Origin: Candidatus Babeliales bacterium
GTDB taxonomy: Bacteria > Babelota > Babeliae > Babelales > Vermiphilaceae
Direction of reading: 5' to 3'
DNA length: 64,000 bases
Assembly (NCBI GenBank): GCA_020049835.1
Contig: JAGVLK010000004.1
Span: 1-64,000 of the forward strand
The number at the start of each line of letters is the position of its first letter. The first letter of the stretch is position 1. The notes under the pieces are model-generated. The model did no database searches. It was not told where the DNA came from and was given only the letters and a program-made list of their open reading frames with translations. Shown piece after piece: positions 16,480 to 26,190 of this stretch. A program made the position numbers and the translations under genes.

Positions 16480-18963
16480 CTATTCCTTTGCTTGTTGGCA
16501 CGTATATGCATGCCATCCGGTATCATCTTGGCGCATATGTGTTTGGATGGTACCTTTAGGCTCAAACGTAATGAGCTCCGCTTTGGTTGCGCCTTTAATG
16601 AGCTGTTGCGCTGCTTGCAGATCCTGTATCATCGCCGTATCATGTATGCCAATCGTTAAACTTGCCAACTGATAATTAAGCGCAAGCTGCTGCTCCGTTT
16701 TGAGTTTGCGCACCTGTGCAACAATAGCCAATAGTACATTCATAATCTCAACCGAACGCGGGAATATATGATCCTGCTGCACAGATAAAAATTTAGTTGC
16801 ATGCAATGATGCTATGCCAACTTTGCTTTTGTACATCGCTTCATAAAGTGTTTCAGTTACAAATGGCATATAGGGTGCAAACCATTGCAGAATACGCAAG
16901 CCAACATGAGCTAACGTCCAGCGCGTCGCAGCAACACGTGCTGCATCATACGCATCGGGATTAAAGAGTTGATCTTTAACTAACTCTAAAAAGTTATCGC
17001 AAAAATGTTGCCAAAAGAACTCTTCAGCAGATTTAAGTGCAAGCCCAAACTCATTCTTTTCCAAATAATGTTCGTATGATGTATAGGTCGCAGAGGCTTC
17101 ATGCACGAGCCATTGATGCTCTACAGAGAGTGTAACTTTCGCTGCTACATCAACCTCCTGCGTATGCTCATAAATAAACCGAAATGCGTTCCATAATTTA
17201 GTCACCAAACGAGTACCGATTTTAAGCTGATTATCAGAAAACGCTACATCTTGGCCCAAGTTACCCGATGCAGTCCAATAGCGCACGGTATCTGCACTAT
17301 AGGTTTGCAATAAGTTTTCCGGACTGAGTGATGCATTGCCTTTTGATTTAGAAAGTTTCTCTTTAGCATCGGCAAGTACGTGACCGGAAATTACAATAGA
17401 CGACCATGGTATCTGTTTGTTATGCATCCATGATTTTACAATGGTATAAAATGCCCAGGTGCGGATAATATCATGTGCTTGGGGCCGCATGCTCATCGGT
17501 ATAAATTTCTGAGCGGCTGCATCACTAAACAGATCCGCATCTTGCGGATTAAGGTTAAGCATCTGATAACAAATATACGGCGTCAGCGATGAGGTATTCC
17601 AGGTATCCATAACATCGGTATCAGCAATCAGCTTTCGCCCGGCAAATTCTGCCGGAACTTCACCCGGGTATGCTGTCTCTTGTGGATCGATGGGTAATGC
17701 ACTCACCGGTGGCAATAAGAATTTATCGGTGCCTTCAACATGCCACACCGGAAATGGGATACCAAAAAAGCGTTGGCGCGAAAGACACCAATCCCAGTTA
17801 AGATTCTGTACCCAATCAACATAGCGCGCCTTCATAAATGCAGGGTACCAGGAAATCTGCTCTGCAAGCGCTATAAATTCTTGCTTGTAGTCCAGAATAT
17901 TCAAGAACCATTGCTTAAGCATCAGGTATTCAATAGGCTTTTTGCAGCGCTCATGCAAGCTCACACTGTGCTCAATCGGACGGCGATTAATAAGAGCTTT
18001 ATGTGCTTCCAGCTCTTGCACCACACGCGTGCGTGCATCTGCAACTTTTAACCCCGCAAGTGAGCCGGTATCAGCAGTCCATTTGCCATCAAAGCCGATC
18101 GATTGCTTGTAGGGTAAATTATGCTTTTTGAACCACAGAATATCGGTCTTATCGCCAAAGGTACAGCACATTACCAATCCAGTACCCTTTTCCATGCTCA
18201 CTAAATCGTCAGCCAGAATTGGCACCATATGCCCGGCAAGCGGTACTTGTGCCTGTTTGCCTGCAAGGTGCTGATAGCGTTCATCTTGTGGATGGTACAA
18301 TAGTGCAACGCAGGAATAGAGTAGTTCTGGACGCGTCGTGCCGATAATTAATGGATTGCCTTGCTCATCTTTAAAGACAATATCATTAAAAAATGATGCT
18401 TCTTGATGATCATCAAGTTCTGCCTGGGCAACCGATGTGCGGCAGGTAGTACAATAGAGTGCCGGCTCATGCTTGCGATAGATATACCCTTTGTTCACCA
18501 GCTCAATAAATGATTGTTGCGAAATTTTACGTGTTTGGGGCGAAATGGTGGAATAACAATGCTCCCAATTTACTGAAAGCCCCATGCGTTGCCATAAATC
18601 CATAAACTGCTGCTCAGCTTCATGCGTTTCCTTGAGGCATAAATCTATAAATGCAGAACGACCAATAGTTGGGGCATATACGTTACATTTTTTTTCTATA
18701 TAACGTTCGGTTGGCAGGCCATTGTCATCAAAGCCAAAGGGATAATAGACACTAAACCCGCGCATACGTTTGTAGCGGGCGACAATATCGGTCTGCGTAT
18801 AAGAAAATATATGCCCGATATGCAGATTACCTGAAACGGTCGGTGGTGGCGTATCGATGGACCACATGGGCCCTTCATGCTGCTCCTGCGCATATGTCTT
18901 TTCTTGGTCCCATTTACTACGTATTTTGGCTTCGTAGTCTTTATGTTCGTAACGTTTATCCAT
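16480..18963 (-). CDS. valS: Valyl-tRNA synthetase
   Basis: An 827-residue class I synthetase that charges tRNA-Val. The HIGH motif is HIGH at residues 48-51 inside PPPTVSGNLHIGH, and the KMSKS motif is KLSKS near residue 535. Editing (CP1) sequence such as GTTRPELL lies between, and an anticodon-binding domain follows. The PPPTVSGNLHIGHIFSYTQ sequence and the length place it with the rickettsial/archaeal-type ValRS rather than the common bacterial form, which is longer and ends in a coiled coil. I start at 18963 because GGGGA lies 6 bases upstream; an in-frame extension to 19002 adds 13 residues without a better ribosome site. ybeY follows directly. Confidence 0.95.
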   Translation of the reverse strand: MDKRYEHKDYEAKIRSKWDQEKTYAQEQHEGPMWSIDTPPPTVSGNLHIGHIFSYTQTDIVARYKRMRGFSVYYPFGFDDNGLPTERYIEKKCNVYAPTIGRSAFIDLCLKETHEAEQQFMDLWQRMGLSVNWEHCYSTISPQTRKISQQSFIELVNKGYIYRKHEPALYCTTCRTSVAQAELDDHQEASFFNDIVFKDEQGNPLIIGTTRPELLYSCVALLYHPQDERYQHLAGKQAQVPLAGHMVPILADDLVSMEKGTGLVMCCTFGDKTDILWFKKHNLPYKQSIGFDGKWTADTGSLAGLKVADARTRVVQELEAHKALINRRPIEHSVSLHERCKKPIEYLMLKQWFLNILDYKQEFIALAEQISWYPAFMKARYVDWVQNLNWDWCLSRQRFFGIPFPVWHVEGTDKFLLPPVSALPIDPQETAYPGEVPAEFAGRKLIADTDVMDTWNTSSLTPYICYQMLNLNPQDADLFSDAAAQKFIPMSMRPQAHDIIRTWAFYTIVKSWMHNKQIPWSSIVISGHVLADAKEKLSKSKGNASLSPENLLQTYSADTVRYWTASGNLGQDVAFSDNQLKIGTRLVTKLWNAFRFIYEHTQEVDVAAKVTLSVEHQWLVHEASATYTSYEHYLEKNEFGLALKSAEEFFWQHFCDNFLELVKDQLFNPDAYDAARVAATRWTLAHVGLRILQWFAPYMPFVTETLYEAMYKSKVGIASLHATKFLSVQQDHIFPRSVEIMNVLLAIVAQVRKLKTEQQLALNYQLASLTIGIHDTAMIQDLQAAQQLIKGATKAELITFEPKGTIQTHMRQDDTGWHAYTCQQAKE

Positions 18964-19076
18964 CGCGATCCCCGGTATATAGTGCAACCCATGCCTGCCC
19001 AAACGAGCATTTAAATCTTTGTACTCTTAAAGTGTACTGCTAAAGCCGCGCTTGGTCAAAAAGGAACATATACCGG

Positions 19077-21350
19077 TTACGCCTCTATTCTTACTGCATA
19101 TTGCTGATCAAATTGAGCTAATAGAGTACGAGCATTCATGTGCGTTTGAGCATCCAAAGGCAACTGTAGCATATGTTCAAGCGAGGCGCGCGCAGTTGCA
19201 AAATCCCCCTTTTTTTCATGGCATGCGGCAATACGTATGCCGATCTGGGGTAATTCTGCCATTCTATGCTCAATACGTTTAAAACAGGCAAGAGCGTCAT
19301 CATATGCATCACTTTTAAAATAAGCTTCAGCCAAATTAAACAAAACGCGCGCATCATCAGGGCGCTGAGCAACCACTTGCCGGAATGTAGCAATTGCATC
19401 AGGTAAATTTTGGGCCATATAATAGGCATTACCTAATGAAAAGAGTATTTCGGTGTCATGCGGATCGAGCGCGATCGTTTTAAGAAATCCCCAAATCGCC
19501 TCGTCATACTGTTTTTGCACAAAGGCAGCTTTTGCATAGGTCGAATATCCAAACTTGTTATCAAGGTCTGCGATGGTACAAGCCTTTTTAAGCTGCTCTA
19601 ATGCTTTTGCTGCTTGCCCCTTTTGGTTATACAAATTTGCTAAATTAAAATATGCCTTGCCATAATGGGGGCGTAATTTTAATGCATTCATTAAACAGGT
19701 TTCTGCCTGATCGTATTCTTTTTTGCGTATATAAAATGATGCCAAATTATTATACCCTTCAGGATAATATCTATGTATGCGCAGCCCCTGCTTGAGCGCT
19801 TCAATAGCATCGTCAACCCGACCGAGCTCACTATAACATACGGCAATGTTATTCCAAGGATCGGCATACTGTTTATCCATCTGCGTCGCTTTTATATAAT
19901 AGGGAATCGCTTCTGCATATTTATGCTCATTTTGCGCTATTTCAACCGCATAATTATTATATGCTCGCGCTTTGCCCGGAGCATTTGCAATAACACTCCA
20001 CCAAAACTCTTTGCCTGAGCGCCATATTTTATTACGCTCGATGGTAAAAAAGCCCAGCATGCCGGTCAAAAGTAAAGTAGCAGTATAACGCATTGGCACG
20101 ATTGGCAAAGCTGCCGCGCGCGCTGCAACAACCTCAACTGCTTTAACTAACGCAACCGCTAAAATAAAAAGCCATCCCATCGAAGCGGTATATGTTTTAT
20201 AATCAACGAGCAACTCCGGTGATGGAATAATACTCGAGCGCGGCGCAAGGCAACAGAAAAACCACATTGCACCAAATGCTACCGGATGCAGCGGATCTTT
20301 GCGCATAAGCCGATACACTGCATAGGCAATTGCCAACAACAGCATGAGTGGAAAAATACAATCGGGTGCAAAAAAGCTACGACACAACATCCAATCATAC
20401 TCAACGCTAATATTGAATGGCCATACGAACATAGCCAAATAGTGCAAAATCACCTTAAATTGCGAAATAAAGAAAAACCAAGGAGTTATTTTATCGGCAG
20501 GATCATGCGTAATGATATTGCCAATGTTGTTCTTCATCGCTAGTTTAAAGCCAAGGATATCAGTAAAAAATGTGGGCTTTAAAAAATAAACATAGATTCC
20601 GCCTACCATAAGCATTAACACCAAATGAAGCGGCAAACGCTTTTGCAGATCATTAAGATTCCCACGAGCTACAAAAAACCAATCGACAACCAACAGCAAT
20701 CCAGGCCCAATAATGGCAATCTCTTTAGTGCCACATGCAAAGAGCGCCACCATAAACAGCATTACTATTGCGCTGTACATACCCGCTTTACTACGCGCAT
20801 TGAATCCGTACAAAAAGCATACCGCCATACTCAATAACGCCATGCATGCAAGCCCTTCAAGCTCACCTTGAATTACATAGGAGACCGTTTGTGTTTGTAC
20901 CGGATGCAGCAAAAATAATAATGCGGTAATAGTTGCTAATGCAAGTGCATTGCGTTTAAAGAAGCCGGTTACTTTTTGCAGTTCAAGTACACGCATAAAA
21001 AAGAAGAATACTAATAACCCATTAATGGTATGGATTATCAGATTACCTACGCGATACGAAAATGGATCGAACTTACCAATGCTATAATGAATGGAATTAA
21101 TCCAATAACTTATCCAACGCGTTCCGGTAAAAAAGAGCGAAAAAAAATCATAATGGCGCAGCTGAAAATGTTTTTGGATATTGGCAACATCATCAAACTG
21201 AAAGCCATAATGCAGTGACCAAAAATAGGTCATTACCGTAACTGCGATCAAAAATCCTGCTACCGTTAGTTGATACCAATAGGAACATGAAGAAATGGAT
21301 GGTGTAGTTGTGATATGCTCATTACGCGTTGCAACACGCTTTTTTGCCAT
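19077..21350 (-). CDS. GT-C-like membrane protein with C-terminal TPRs
   Basis: A 757-residue inner-membrane protein. The first about 430 residues contain around ten transmembrane helices. An acidic pair in FQFDDVANIQ follows the first helix, the usual place for the catalytic loop of GT-C glycosyltransferases (protein O-mannosyltransferase/TMTC-like). From about residue 445 to the end lie about eight tetratricopeptide repeats (for example AYFNLANLYNQKGQAAKALEQL and FSLGNAYYMAQNLPDAIATF). The layout matches TMTC-type proteins, which transfer sugars from a lipid carrier to proteins. The substrate and the activity here are inferred. AAGGAAG precedes the ATG. It stands alone, downstream of the nine-gene family on the same strand. 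Confidence 0.82.
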   Translation of the reverse strand: MAKKRVATRNEHITTTPSISSCSYWYQLTVAGFLIAVTVMTYFWSLHYGFQFDDVANIQKHFQLRHYDFFSLFFTGTRWISYWINSIHYSIGKFDPFSYRVGNLIIHTINGLLVFFFFMRVLELQKVTGFFKRNALALATITALLFLLHPVQTQTVSYVIQGELEGLACMALLSMAVCFLYGFNARSKAGMYSAIVMLFMVALFACGTKEIAIIGPGLLLVVDWFFVARGNLNDLQKRLPLHLVLMLMVGGIYVYFLKPTFFTDILGFKLAMKNNIGNIITHDPADKITPWFFFISQFKVILHYLAMFVWPFNISVEYDWMLCRSFFAPDCIFPLMLLLAIAYAVYRLMRKDPLHPVAFGAMWFFCCLAPRSSIIPSPELLVDYKTYTASMGWLFILAVALVKAVEVVAARAAALPIVPMRYTATLLLTGMLGFFTIERNKIWRSGKEFWWSVIANAPGKARAYNNYAVEIAQNEHKYAEAIPYYIKATQMDKQYADPWNNIAVCYSELGRVDDAIEALKQGLRIHRYYPEGYNNLASFYIRKKEYDQAETCLMNALKLRPHYGKAYFNLANLYNQKGQAAKALEQLKKACTIADLDNKFGYSTYAKAAFVQKQYDEAIWGFLKTIALDPHDTEILFSLGNAYYMAQNLPDAIATFRQVVAQRPDDARVLFNLAEAYFKSDAYDDALACFKRIEHRMAELPQIGIRIAACHEKKGDFATARASLEHMLQLPLDAQTHMNARTLLAQFDQQYAVRIEA

Positions 21351-21434
21351 TACAGAGCTTCCTTTTTTTTGCTTATATTACGATACTCTTTGTTGCGGCT
21401 ATTGTATTACGCGCATGGCGATTTGTCTATTCTA

Positions 21435-22049
21435 TTATTCGTACCCTTCCATAGTGCACGGTAATATCCCAAATGTACAACCCGTTAAAAAGAGTAAAGC
21501 TGCGCAGGGTCCACATGCTGCAGATAGTACATACCCAAAGCCATTAAAAAATCTTTGAGCATATTGAGTTAATAATTGATTATATGCATTACTGATGTTT
21601 ACGTGTGCACCAGAAACAGTACCTGCTTGACGTACCGCTGTATATACAGGTAAAAATTTCCTCAGCATCTCCTGCCTTTCTGTTTCATTAACACGATTAA
21701 CGAATGGATTAATGCGACTGTATACCATAAGTGCAGATTGTTCATCTATACGTTCAAGAGCCGTTGCTTTAGAAAGATTATTAAAAGAATATTGTAATGC
21801 TGCACATCCTGCTACAAAACATGATCCGCCGTATACCCCAAATGCATACTGACCTTTGACTGCATGACATACTGAAAAAAAAGCCAACTGTTGGAGCATA
21901 CCTACCTTAAACCCATTAAACATACTTTTATCGAGAATCGGATCGCCCACTTCTTTAAACGTTTTAAATTTGTCCGCTGTTTGCGGAATCATGGCTGCTT
22001 GAGCTATGCCAATAGATATGGTAAGTATTGCCATATATAATCTATGCAT
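21435..22049 (-). CDS. Nine-member membrane family, member 1
   Basis: A 204-residue member of an unrecognised tandem family (21435-28092). Layout: signal peptide (about 1-18), FKTFKEV motif, a glycine-rich hydrophobic segment with the family core GFKVGMLQQLAFF (about 46-58), a second hydrophobic stretch (about 70-90), a hydrophilic helical middle, ISNAYNQLL near residue 152, and a C-terminal hydrophobic segment. The last has GFGYVLSAACGPCAALLF where others have LGPxP. It is the most distal gene and extends furthest at the C-terminus. AAGGA precedes the ATG. No known function. Confidence 0.78.
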   Translation of the reverse strand: MHRLYMAILTISIGIAQAAMIPQTADKFKTFKEVGDPILDKSMFNGFKVGMLQQLAFFSVCHAVKGQYAFGVYGGSCFVAGCAALQYSFNNLSKATALERIDEQSALMVYSRINPFVNRVNETERQEMLRKFLPVYTAVRQAGTVSGAHVNISNAYNQLLTQYAQRFFNGFGYVLSAACGPCAALLFLTGCTFGILPCTMEGYE

Positions 22050-22122
22050 AGTAAATCCTTGTGTTATGTGCTCTATGTGCGGCTATTGTATTACGTACAT
22101 ATATTTTTGTCTATAATCAGTT

Positions 22123-22749
22123 TCACTGCCATGCTGCTGCATCCGGACCCATGAGCTGCAATATTAAGTATCCCACCGGCGGGCCAAGAGCTGCAGCAAC
22201 TGCATAACCACTGGCAAAATGCAAATCTTTGACATGCTCAAGTAATAAATTATTATAGGTGCTGCAAATGAGATGCGCATCCTCCATATACAACGGCAGC
22301 TCTGCAGTGCGCATCGCATGGTAACCGGCATAAAAAGCAGCAAACTCTTCTTGCCGCTCATCCAACGTTAAACGCGAACTTGATAGTGGCCATATTTGAT
22401 TGAACACCATGCGAGCCGATGTAGTATTTATTCGTGTAAGTTCATGAATACGCCTTTTAGATTGGTATAGCATCCTACATGCAATCGCAAGCAAACATGG
22501 CCATTGCAAGCCAATGAGCGCGCCGGTAGGTTTTTGCATTGCTTCAAGATCAAGAGTTGTACGCATAATAACTGCTTGCTGCACACAACCGACAAAAAGC
22601 CCCGCCCAAAGTTGAGAATTTTTGAGGGAGTTAGACATGTCCTCTGCTGTTTTAAATCGAGGGCCTTCTATCACTGCCGCATGTATGCTGCTCTTAAGCA
22701 AGAATAAACTTATGCACATGATAGGCATATAGAAACATCTATAAGCCAT
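22123..22749 (-). CDS. Nine-member membrane family, member 2
   Basis: A 208-residue member. Signal peptide (about 1-24), then RFKTAEDM, the core GLFVGCVQQAVIM, a second hydrophobic stretch (GLQWPCLLAIACRML), a hydrophilic middle with MVFNQIWPL, the CSTYNNLLLEHV motif, and the C-terminal GYAVAAALGPPVGYLILQLMG. AAAGG lies 5 bases before the ATG. It starts 13 bases after the stop of member 3. No family known to me. Confidence 0.8.
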   Translation of the reverse strand: MAYRCFYMPIMCISLFLLKSSIHAAVIEGPRFKTAEDMSNSLKNSQLWAGLFVGCVQQAVIMRTTLDLEAMQKPTGALIGLQWPCLLAIACRMLYQSKRRIHELTRINTTSARMVFNQIWPLSSSRLTLDERQEEFAAFYAGYHAMRTAELPLYMEDAHLICSTYNNLLLEHVKDLHFASGYAVAAALGPPVGYLILQLMGPDAAAWQ

Positions 22750-22762
22750 CGCATACCTTTTA

Positions 22763-23371
22763 TTATTTATATCCTAACATATGCAACACAAATAACGTCG
22801 GCAGTGGCCCCAACGCTGCACCTTGCATAAATCCTTGCGCGAACGATTTAGCTGCAATAGCTCGACGTAACACTGTATTATGCGCAGCGACCACATCAGC
22901 CTCCAATGGAATCTCGCCACGTTGCATCTGTTTATACTTCGCTATAAAGGCGGCAGCTTTTTCTTCTCTGCCCGGCTCTTTATCAAAAGACAAAGGTGGC
23001 GGTTGATGCATATGATCAAATACCACATGAATTGCATCATCTTGCCACGTATGCAAACCCACTATAACATCTTGTTTATACTTTCTTAAAGCGTAAGAAA
23101 AAAAAACTGAAAGCCCCCATCCCGCCATTATACCGGTGCCACCTGCCACAGGATGTTCTGCAAAAAAACCCTGATATGCAATGTATGCCTGTTGCGTACA
23201 TCCGGCAACAAAGCCTGCAATTTCACAATTTCTGTAAACCTTTAGATAAGAACTATCTCCAGCCATTTTGAATTTAAGCGGCTCTGATTGCAACATCATA
23301 GTATGTATCGTACCACTGATCATTACCAGCGCAGTACAGATCATAGTTTTATAGGAAAATTGTTTATTCAT
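22763..23371 (-). CDS. Nine-member membrane family, member 3
   Basis: A 202-residue member. Signal peptide (about 1-24), LKFKMAGD, core AGFVAGCTQQAYIAYQGFF, second hydrophobic stretch (GIMAGWGLSVFFSYAL), hydrophilic middle containing AAFIAKYKQMQRGEIP, an AHNTVLRRAI version of the NAYN motif, and the C-terminal GFMQGAALGPLPTLFVLHMLG. AAAGGG precedes the ATG. It lies just downstream of the IS-interrupted member 4. Confidence 0.8.
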   Translation of the reverse strand: MNKQFSYKTMICTALVMISGTIHTMMLQSEPLKFKMAGDSSYLKVYRNCEIAGFVAGCTQQAYIAYQGFFAEHPVAGGTGIMAGWGLSVFFSYALRKYKQDVIVGLHTWQDDAIHVVFDHMHQPPPLSFDKEPGREEKAAAFIAKYKQMQRGEIPLEADVVAAHNTVLRRAIAAKSFAQGFMQGAALGPLPTLFVLHMLGYK

Positions 23372-23501
23372 AGAATTGCCCTTTTTGAGTTATTAACTTG
23401 GTTTTGCACTGAACTTCATCAATGCCCACACTATTGTTGGTATTGGCCCTAATGTTGAAGCAACCCAATATCCTTGCCAAAATGATTGCCATTTTATATT
23501 A

Positions 23502-24364
23502 GAGCTTATCCGAAAATTAGATAAATAGAGCATCTCCTTAATTTATTGGCTAAAATAGCCGGTAGATTAAACCCAAAAAAAGGAGAGCTCTAATGCTTAT
23601 GATATCAAATAATGTATGGAACGAAATCAAAAATATTATTCCAACAAAATCTTCCAGTGTCGGCCGGCCTCAAAATGATCCACAAATTGTTTTGAGCGGC
23701 GTTTTTTATATTATGGTTACTGGAGCGCAATGGCACAAATTACCAGATTATTATGGACGTCCGACAACTGTGCATGGTCGATTTAGAATTTGGGTAAAGT
23801 CAGGCGTATTTGATAAAATTTTGAATAAATCGGCTGATGTAGCTATTCGTCATTTGGGTTTTCCAGAATCATTTTTAAGCGATACGTCATCAGCAAAAGC
23901 GCCTCTCGCACGATTTGGCGGCAAAAACCCTACAGATAGAGCCAAGAATGGTATTAAAAAAGGAATAGTTACAGATTGGAACAGAATCATTTTATCTGTT
24001 CTCGTTGATGCCGCAAATACACATGATTCTAAACTACTTATTCCCCATCTCCCGCAAATTGAAAGGTTTGTTGATAAACCAAAGGTCATGAGCACAGATT
24101 CAGCTTGGGATGCTAAGCATCTACGCGATAAGCTTGCTAAAGCAAATTTAGCATTGTTCGCATCTACAAATACCAGGCGTGATAAAACAAAAAAAGTATT
24201 AAGACCCGGCGGCCGGTGGCGAATCGAACAAGTTTTTGGCATTCAACAATGGAACCGTGGCATCAAAACTTGTTGGACAAAAACCAAAGAATCTTTTCTT
24301 GCTCTTTGCCAGCTTTCTTCATCCATTCATAATTTTAAGCTTGCTGGAATTTTCGGATAAGCTC
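23502..24364 (+). mobile_element. IS5-family insertion sequence, 863 bp
   Basis: Perfect 17-bp terminal inverted repeats (GAGCTTATCCGAAAATT at 23502-23518 and its complement at 24348-24364) are flanked by a 3-bp target duplication TTA (23499-23501 and 24365-24367). One transposase gene fills the element. The termini are identical and the interrupted gene is undamaged apart from the insertion, which suggests a recent event. Confidence 0.95.
23593..24360 (+). CDS. IS5-family DDE transposase
   Basis: A 255-residue single-frame transposase. The likely catalytic triad is D97 (SDTSSAKAP), D169 (STDSAWDAKHL) and E212 (WRIEQVFGIQQW). The N-terminal half resembles the IS5-type insertion domain (GAQWHKLPDYYGRPTTVHGRF). 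AGGAG lies 7 bases before the first ATG; a second ATG two codons on is also possible. The stop codon lies inside the right inverted repeat. It appears complete and may be active. Confidence 0.93.
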   Translation: MLMISNNVWNEIKNIIPTKSSSVGRPQNDPQIVLSGVFYIMVTGAQWHKLPDYYGRPTTVHGRFRIWVKSGVFDKILNKSADVAIRHLGFPESFLSDTSSAKAPLARFGGKNPTDRAKNGIKKGIVTDWNRIILSVLVDAANTHDSKLLIPHLPQIERFVDKPKVMSTDSAWDAKHLRDKLAKANLALFASTNTRRDKTKKVLRPGGRWRIEQVFGIQQWNRGIKTCWTKTKESFLALCQLSSSIHNFKLAGIFG

Positions 24365-24884
24365 TTAGATTCAAGTAAATCGTTGTATGCATTACGAACA
24401 TTTGCTGTGTGATTTTTTCCTGCTTTGTACTCTTTAATAAAATGTTGCAATAGGTCATCTCTAGTTGCTGCCACGTGCGGATTTGGATTGAGTGCAAGCT
24501 TGTTAAATATCATGCGCGCACATGCTGTTTTATGTGCAGTAAGATGCTGAATATTTTGTGCACATTTTGCATGTGCACAAAATGAGCCCCAAAGAGATCC
24601 TAACCAGTGCACAAAAATGCCATCCATAGCTTCTGTTAGAAGCACATAACGAGGAAGTAATACTGTCATTGCTGCTTGCTGCGCACCTCCAATCATTAAG
24701 CCCGCAAGTCTATAGTCTGCTTTTGGAAAATCTGCCTCTTGTTTAAATTTGGGCAGTTCAACCAGTGCCTTATCACTTGACGCCGCCGCTTGAGCAGCCG
24801 TAATAACCAGCAAACTTATACTCATGAAATTAATGAACCGTTGTTGCATCGTATGTATCCTTTTTGTGTTATTAACATGGAAGC

Positions 24885-25493
24885 CTATTTCACCAGTTGC
24901 ACCAGCATACATGCCACAGCGAGTGACGGTATGGGACCCAGTATTGCTGCACATGCATAACCATCCCAAAATGATTGCCATTGTATATTGGATTCAAGCA
25001 GAGCATTGTATGCATTACGAACATCTGACGTATGATTTCTACCAGCCCTGTACTCCTCAATAAAGTTTTGCAACCGAGTCTCTCTGGTTGCAACCTCTTG
25101 CGAATTGGGGCTTATACCAAGTGGCGCAAGTTTATTAAATATCATACTCGCACATTCAGTTTTATGCGCACTAAGATGCTTTATATCAGTTGCAAGCGCC
25201 TCATGTATACACATAGAAGCACCCAGAGATATAATCCACTCCCCTAAAATTCCTAATACACTGGCGTTTTCACTCTCCATTATATGAGTAATTGAAATGA
25301 ATGTTGCAGCCTGTTGTGTACTTCCAGCCAAAAAGCCCGCAAGTTTATACTGTAATTGTGTCTTGTTGGGAATATCTGCTTCTGTTTTAAATTTGGGAAG
25401 CTCAATGAGTGCTTTACTGCTTTCTGCGGCAGCGTGAACTGTGGCAACTATTAATAAACTTATGCTCATGAAACTAATAAACCGTAGTTGCAT
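24885..25493 (-). CDS. Nine-member membrane family, member 5
   Basis: A 202-residue member and the best representative of the family. Signal peptide (about 1-22, ending VHAAAE), LPKFKTEADIP, core LAGFLAGSTQQAATFI (about 50-65), second hydrophobic stretch (LGILGEWIISLGASMCI), a middle part with SAHKTECASMIFNKL and LQNFIEEYRAGRNHTSDV, NAYNALLESN, and the C-terminal SFWDGYACAAILGPIPSLAV. AAGGA precedes the ATG. Members 4, 5 and 6 are closest to each other. Confidence 0.82.
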   Translation of the reverse strand: MQLRFISFMSISLLIVATVHAAAESSKALIELPKFKTEADIPNKTQLQYKLAGFLAGSTQQAATFISITHIMESENASVLGILGEWIISLGASMCIHEALATDIKHLSAHKTECASMIFNKLAPLGISPNSQEVATRETRLQNFIEEYRAGRNHTSDVRNAYNALLESNIQWQSFWDGYACAAILGPIPSLAVACMLVQLVK

Positions 25494-25574
25494 CGTAGTA
25501 TCCTTCTATAGTAATAAATTATATCCAATGTTAATCAGCATAAAAATTTTCATACGTAGCTTTATCCTTTTGAA

Positions 25575-26171
25575 TTAATGCGGCATACCCCCTAACATAA
25601 GCAATGCAGCCGAACCGACAAACGCGGGTATTGGCCCTAATATTGTTGCAGCTATATATCCCTCACAAAATGAGCGCCATTTTACATTCCGGACAAGCAA
25701 AGCATTATATGCATTATATACATCAGCGGTATGTTTTGTTTTTTCCTTAAATGTTTCTACGAAATCGTGCTTTCGAAACATCCTGCCACCTTCTTCAGGA
25801 TCAGCATAAGTACCTTCTGGATGCAACTTATCAAATATCATACGTGCACACGTTTTATTGTGCGCCGCCAAATCGCGTACATTTGCATCAAATTCAGCGC
25901 GCACACAAATTGAACTACCTACACATAGCATCCACTGAAAATATAGCCCTAATGAATATTGCTCCACCTGCATGTAGTTATCCATCAATGCAACTGTTGC
26001 CCCTTGCTGAAAACTGCCTACCAAAAAACCGGCAAGCTGATACTTGAGTCGTGGTATCCGCGCTTGCGTTTTAAATTTGGGAATTTCAATCATAGTTTTG
26101 CTGCTTGAAGCAGCCTGAATTGCTGAAGTTGCAACTAATAAAGTTATGATCAAGCTCAAACAATAATGCAT
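25575..26171 (-). CDS. Nine-member membrane family, member 6
   Basis: A 198-residue member. I use the ATG at 26171; a GTG four codons upstream is also in frame. Signal peptide (MHYCLSLIITLLVATSAIQA), IPKFKTQARIP, core LAGFLVGSFQQGATVAL, second hydrophobic stretch (LGLYFQWMLCVGSSICV), CARMIFDKL, a charged middle, NAYNALLVRNVKW, and the C-terminal GYIAATILGPIPAFVGSAALL. Confidence 0.8.
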   Translation of the reverse strand: MHYCLSLIITLLVATSAIQAASSSKTMIEIPKFKTQARIPRLKYQLAGFLVGSFQQGATVALMDNYMQVEQYSLGLYFQWMLCVGSSICVRAEFDANVRDLAAHNKTCARMIFDKLHPEGTYADPEEGGRMFRKHDFVETFKEKTKHTADVYNAYNALLVRNVKWRSFCEGYIAATILGPIPAFVGSAALLMLGGMPH

Positions 26172-26190
26172 TGTATCTCTCACTTCTATA

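Larger units (their letters stand above)
23393..24849 (-). pseudogene. Nine-member family, member 4, split by IS5-type element
   Basis: A family member interrupted by the 863-bp element at 23502-24364. The 5' part (24849 to 24365) encodes a signal peptide (MQQRFINFMSISLLVITAAQA), LPKFKQEADF, the core AGLMIGGAQQAAM and RNAYNDLLES. The 3' part (23498 to 23393) continues in the same frame with NIKWQSFWQGYWVAS, then LGPIPTIVWALM and a stop. Removing the element and one TTA copy gives 591 bases, an intact 196-residue protein closely matching member 5. As it stands, the frame reads into the element and ends at 24319, giving a 176-residue product without the C-terminal membrane segment. Confidence 0.93.

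Noticed and set aside
24319-24981. A 220-codon minus-strand frame as an independent gene
   Set aside because: It is the 5' part of interrupted member 4 with an upstream extension that overlaps member 5's end, and it stops inside the insertion sequence. Treated as part of the pseudogene.
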